Source: Sipunculus nudus
Taxonomy: Eukaryota; Annelida; Sipuncula; Golfingiida; Sipunculidae
Assembly: GCA_026874595.1 (NCBI GenBank)
Contig: CM049316.1
Location: forward strand, 10,284,839 to 10,348,838
Length of the DNA stretch: 64,000 nt
Direction: 5' to 3'
Numbering within the stretch: position 1 is the first letter of the stretch; the number at the start of each line of letters is the position of its first letter. Positions 61,083-64,000 of this stretch are shown in pieces. The notes under the pieces are model-generated. The model had not been told where the DNA came from, searched no databases, and saw only the letters and a program-made list of their open reading frames with translations. The position numbers were made by a program, and so were the translations under genes.

Positions 61083-62052
61083 CACTGTAATGGTGACTGC
61101 TAAAATCACCATAATGATAACTGCTAATTACCATAATGATAACTGCTAAATCACCATAATGATAACTGCTAAATCACCATAATGGTAACTGCTAAATCAC
61201 CATAATGGTAACTGCTAAATCACCATAATGATAACTGCTAAATCACCATAATTGTAACCGCTAAATCACCATAATGGTAACTGCTAACTCACCATGTGAT
61301 AACTGCTAAATCACAATAATGATAAATGCTAAATCACCATAATGATAGCTGCTAAATCACCTTAATGGTAACTGCTAAATCATCATAATGATAACTGCTA
61401 AATCACCATAATGATAACTGCTAAATCACCATAATGGTAACTGCTAAATAACAATTATAATAACTGCTAAATCACCATAATGGTTACTGCTAAATCACCA
61501 TAATGGTTACTGCTAAATTACCATAATGATAAATGCTAAATTACCATAATGATAACTGCTAAATCACCATAATGATAACTGCTAAATCACCATAATGGTA
61601 ACTGCTAAATCACCATAATGGTAACTGCTAAATTACCATAATGATAACTGCTAATTTACCATAATGATAACTGCTAAATCACCATAACGGTATATGCTAA
61701 CTCACCATAATGGTAACTGCTAACTCACCATATGGTAACTGCTAAATTACAATAATGATAACTGCTAAATCACCATAATTATAGCTGCTAAATCACCATA
61801 ATGGTAACTTCTAAATCACCATAATGATAACTGCTAAATAACCATAATGATAACTGCTAAATCACCATAATGGTAACTGCTAAATCACCATAATGATAAC
61901 TGCTAAATCACCATAATGGTAACTGCTAAATAACAGTATTGATAACTGCTAAATCACCAAAATGGTAACTGCTAAATCACCATAATGGTAACTGCTAAAT
62001 CTCCCTAAATTGTTACTGCTAAATCACCATAATGGTAACTGCTAAATCACTA
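61083..62052. repeat. 23-bp satellite, about 42 copies
   Basis: The unit combines 'taactgctaaatcaccat' with 'aatga' or 'aatgg', so the main variation is between GATAAC and GGTAAC. A few units have 'aattacc', 'aactcacc' or single-base losses. The array is noncoding and ends cleanly at 62052. Confidence 0.95.
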
Positions 62053-62229
62053 ACAAACTGAAAATTGAAAAAAATATCTAAATTCTGACCTACTTTGATA
62101 TGTCCTTAATTGTATGGTAAAGGTTTTATGCACTTAAAACCTAAAGTTTCCTCATTAACTATAAAGATCCATTCAGTTGTATCCTGAAGTGTTCAGGTCA
62201 AGGACACTTTGGTTTTATGTCAGCTGGTT

Positions 62230-62565
62230 GCGTGGCTGTACAAATTCCTTGCTGGTTAGATAAACTAATTGATAGACCAATTTCTCTCAGATATTGTATA
62301 TGCAAAGATGACCTTTTCTATAAGAATGACCTTGAATTTGTCCATTTTTAGTTTAATTCATATGAAAGATCAGATCTTTAAGGACAGGAATAGCCTCGTT
62401 GACCATAATGAATATTGTATGATCTTAAAACTTGTCCAGTTGGTTAGAAATATAGCACAACCTATTTAGCTTGTCGGTAATTATGGAGAGAGTACAGAGC
62501 TTATTTAGGATGTCTTGCCAAGGTCTGGGTACACTGAAATATCACTGCAAGAAATTTCTGGTTAA
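62230..62565 (+). mobile_element. Decayed Helitron-like 3' remnant
   Basis: 'gatgaccttttctat' and 'aatgaccttgaatttg' followed by 'tctgggtacactg' and 'caagaaatttctggtt' parallel the right half of the element at 51936-53532. There the corresponding parts are 'ggccttgaccttgaat', TCTGGGGATACTATGG and 'aagaaatatctagtt'. The terminal hairpin and CTAG are degraded. Confidence 0.45.
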
Positions 62566-62777
62566 ATTCATAATTTTGATTCAGACCAGTGCTAAAATTT
62601 TGGTCATATACATATTTTAAATGATTATTTTCATATGTATAAAATTGATTAATATCCAGTTTTGAAGAATTAATTACTCAAGTGAAAATGAATATTTTTA
62701 GGCTTAAACATAATAAGGATTATGTTAAACAAGAAAAAAAATGATTTTCAGTTTTTTATGTGGTTCAAAAAGTTTTT

Positions 62778-64000
62778 AGCTCAGATGACTTATAGTCATC
62801 TGAGCTATAGTCGTGGTCCATCGTCCGTCCATCTGTCTGTCCGTCCGTCCATCCGTCTGGATGTCCGTCCGTAAGACTGGCACGTTTCGACATCGTTGGA
62901 CCTACGAATCTGAAATTCGGCATACAGTTAGATGTCCCCAAAATCTCCTACCATGCCGAAAATTGGATCAATAGGACTTCGTTCCTTCGAGATATTAAGG
63001 AAAAACCTTAATTTTTTATTAGAAATCTTTTTTTACACTTCAGGACTGCCTAATATCAAAACCACTCATCTGGTTTTCTTCATATTAACCATAAATATTC
63101 CTCTATATAGTTCCTATGTACATGCCAGAAATTAAGTCAGTATTATTTAATTTAAAAAAGTTATGGGCCCAAACATAATGGACTTTGTAAAAAAATCAGG
63201 AAGATATTTGGTCACTTAAGACCAAAAGTGTTAAAGGTAGGGACTTTTTTTTCAGTAATACAACTTTAATCAATCAAAATTTAATTGTATACCAAAAATT
63301 AGATCAAAATCTGTTAAATTTTTTTTAATATTGGCAAAAATATAAAATTGGTACCTTAAATTTTGCCCAACTTTGGCCACAGCACGTTTTTTTCATGTAA
63401 GTACTGTGGATTTAATTTTCAAAGCATGTACACATAAGGATTTAATCTGTTAAAATCTGAAATTTGAAAATAAAAGCTGCAAAATTAGGCTAGTTATTGA
63501 ATTTTTTTGGAGGCTCTTGCTGTATTCCCTTACATTGTCAAGCAGTCCACTTTGATGACTGTAGGTCATTCAGTGCACATCTCTATGCTCCCCAGGCTGT
63601 TGGCATAATTTTAGATGTCCCCAAAATCTCCTATCATACCGAAAATAGGGTCATTAGGACTTAGTTCCTTCGAGATATTAAGGAAAAACCTCCGTTTTCC
63701 ATAAAAAAGCCATTGTTACACTTCAAGGCTGCCTAATATCAAAACCACTGATCTGTTTTTGATCATATTTAGTATTCACATTCTTTCAAACATCTTCTAT
63801 GAACATACCAAAAATTAGGTCAGTATTGGGTATTAATATTTTGAAGTTATGGGCCAAGATATAATGCAATTTTTAAAAAATCAGGAAATATATTTACTCA
63901 CCTAACATGAAAATTGCTGAACCTAGAGACTTTTTTTCAGGAATATAACTTTATTTAATCAAGATTCAATTGTTTACCCAAAATTGGATCTGAATTTTGC
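62778..64000 (+). mobile_element. Helentron-like element, running off the window
   Basis: It starts AGCTCAGATGACTTATAGTC after a five-T run, with CATCTGAGCT as partner and TCCGTCC microsatellite. Like the copy at 47476 it has two tandem modules, opening near 62920 and 63600. The small family frame runs from ATG 62932 for 67 codons. The 3' end lies beyond the window. Confidence 0.75.

Noticed and set aside
1-64000. tRNA, rRNA or other RNA genes
   Set aside because: No cloverleaf with a GTTCGAAT-type T loop or other recognisable RNA gene was found by eye; a tRNAscan-SE and Rfam scan would settle it.

Overview
The window is a stretch of animal nuclear DNA: AT-rich, intron-dominated and packed with transposon-derived repeats. 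The repeat style suggests a mollusc or close spiralian relative. Elements opening with an AGCTCAGCTGA hairpin run straight into GTCC-rich microsatellite and finish in a short hairpin plus CTTGTT. That assignment rests on recollection of such repeats in molluscan genomes and was not tested by any search. No bacterial, plasmid or phage organisation is present.

Only one host gene is supported. A 171-codon first coding exon at 22618-23130 (+) matches the conserved N-terminal region of the ZCCHC14/ZCCHC2 family. It is followed by an intron of about 33 kb and a second coding exon at 56710-56803. Nothing convincing for a third exon lies before the window ends. Just upstream of exon 2, its acceptor and first 30 bases are present two more times at an exact 137-bp spacing. 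Each extra copy could act as an in-frame 42-base exon or as a decoy acceptor leading to a stop.

Layout: 1-2.9 kb, nothing recognised. 2.9-10 kb, small repeats, a ~275-bp tandem array and a first hairpin-ended element. 11-12.3 kb, microsatellites. 12.8-22.2 kb, a triplicated ~355-bp segment split by a complete, young Ty3/gypsy-class LTR element (13553-20337, coding on the minus strand). That element has integrase ahead of RNase H, a SCAN-like capsid region, and lacks the reverse transcriptase palm. 22.2-23.1 kb, gene start. 23.1-56.7 kb, intron 1, holding a 4.6-kb GAC-rich minisatellite, two hairpin-ended Helentron-like elements, a 2-kb foldback element with ~270-bp inverted arms, and a Helitron-like element ending in a hairpin plus CTAG. 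56.8-64 kb, a Helitron-like element with a Helentron-like one nested inside it, a ~42-copy 23-bp satellite, and the start of another Helentron-like element running off the end.

Apart from the ZCCHC14-like gene, the content is best read as layers of nonautonomous rolling-circle-type elements, tandem arrays and one LTR element. Several nestings let the order of events be read, and one gives an inferred empty site showing insertion into a T-run without target duplication.
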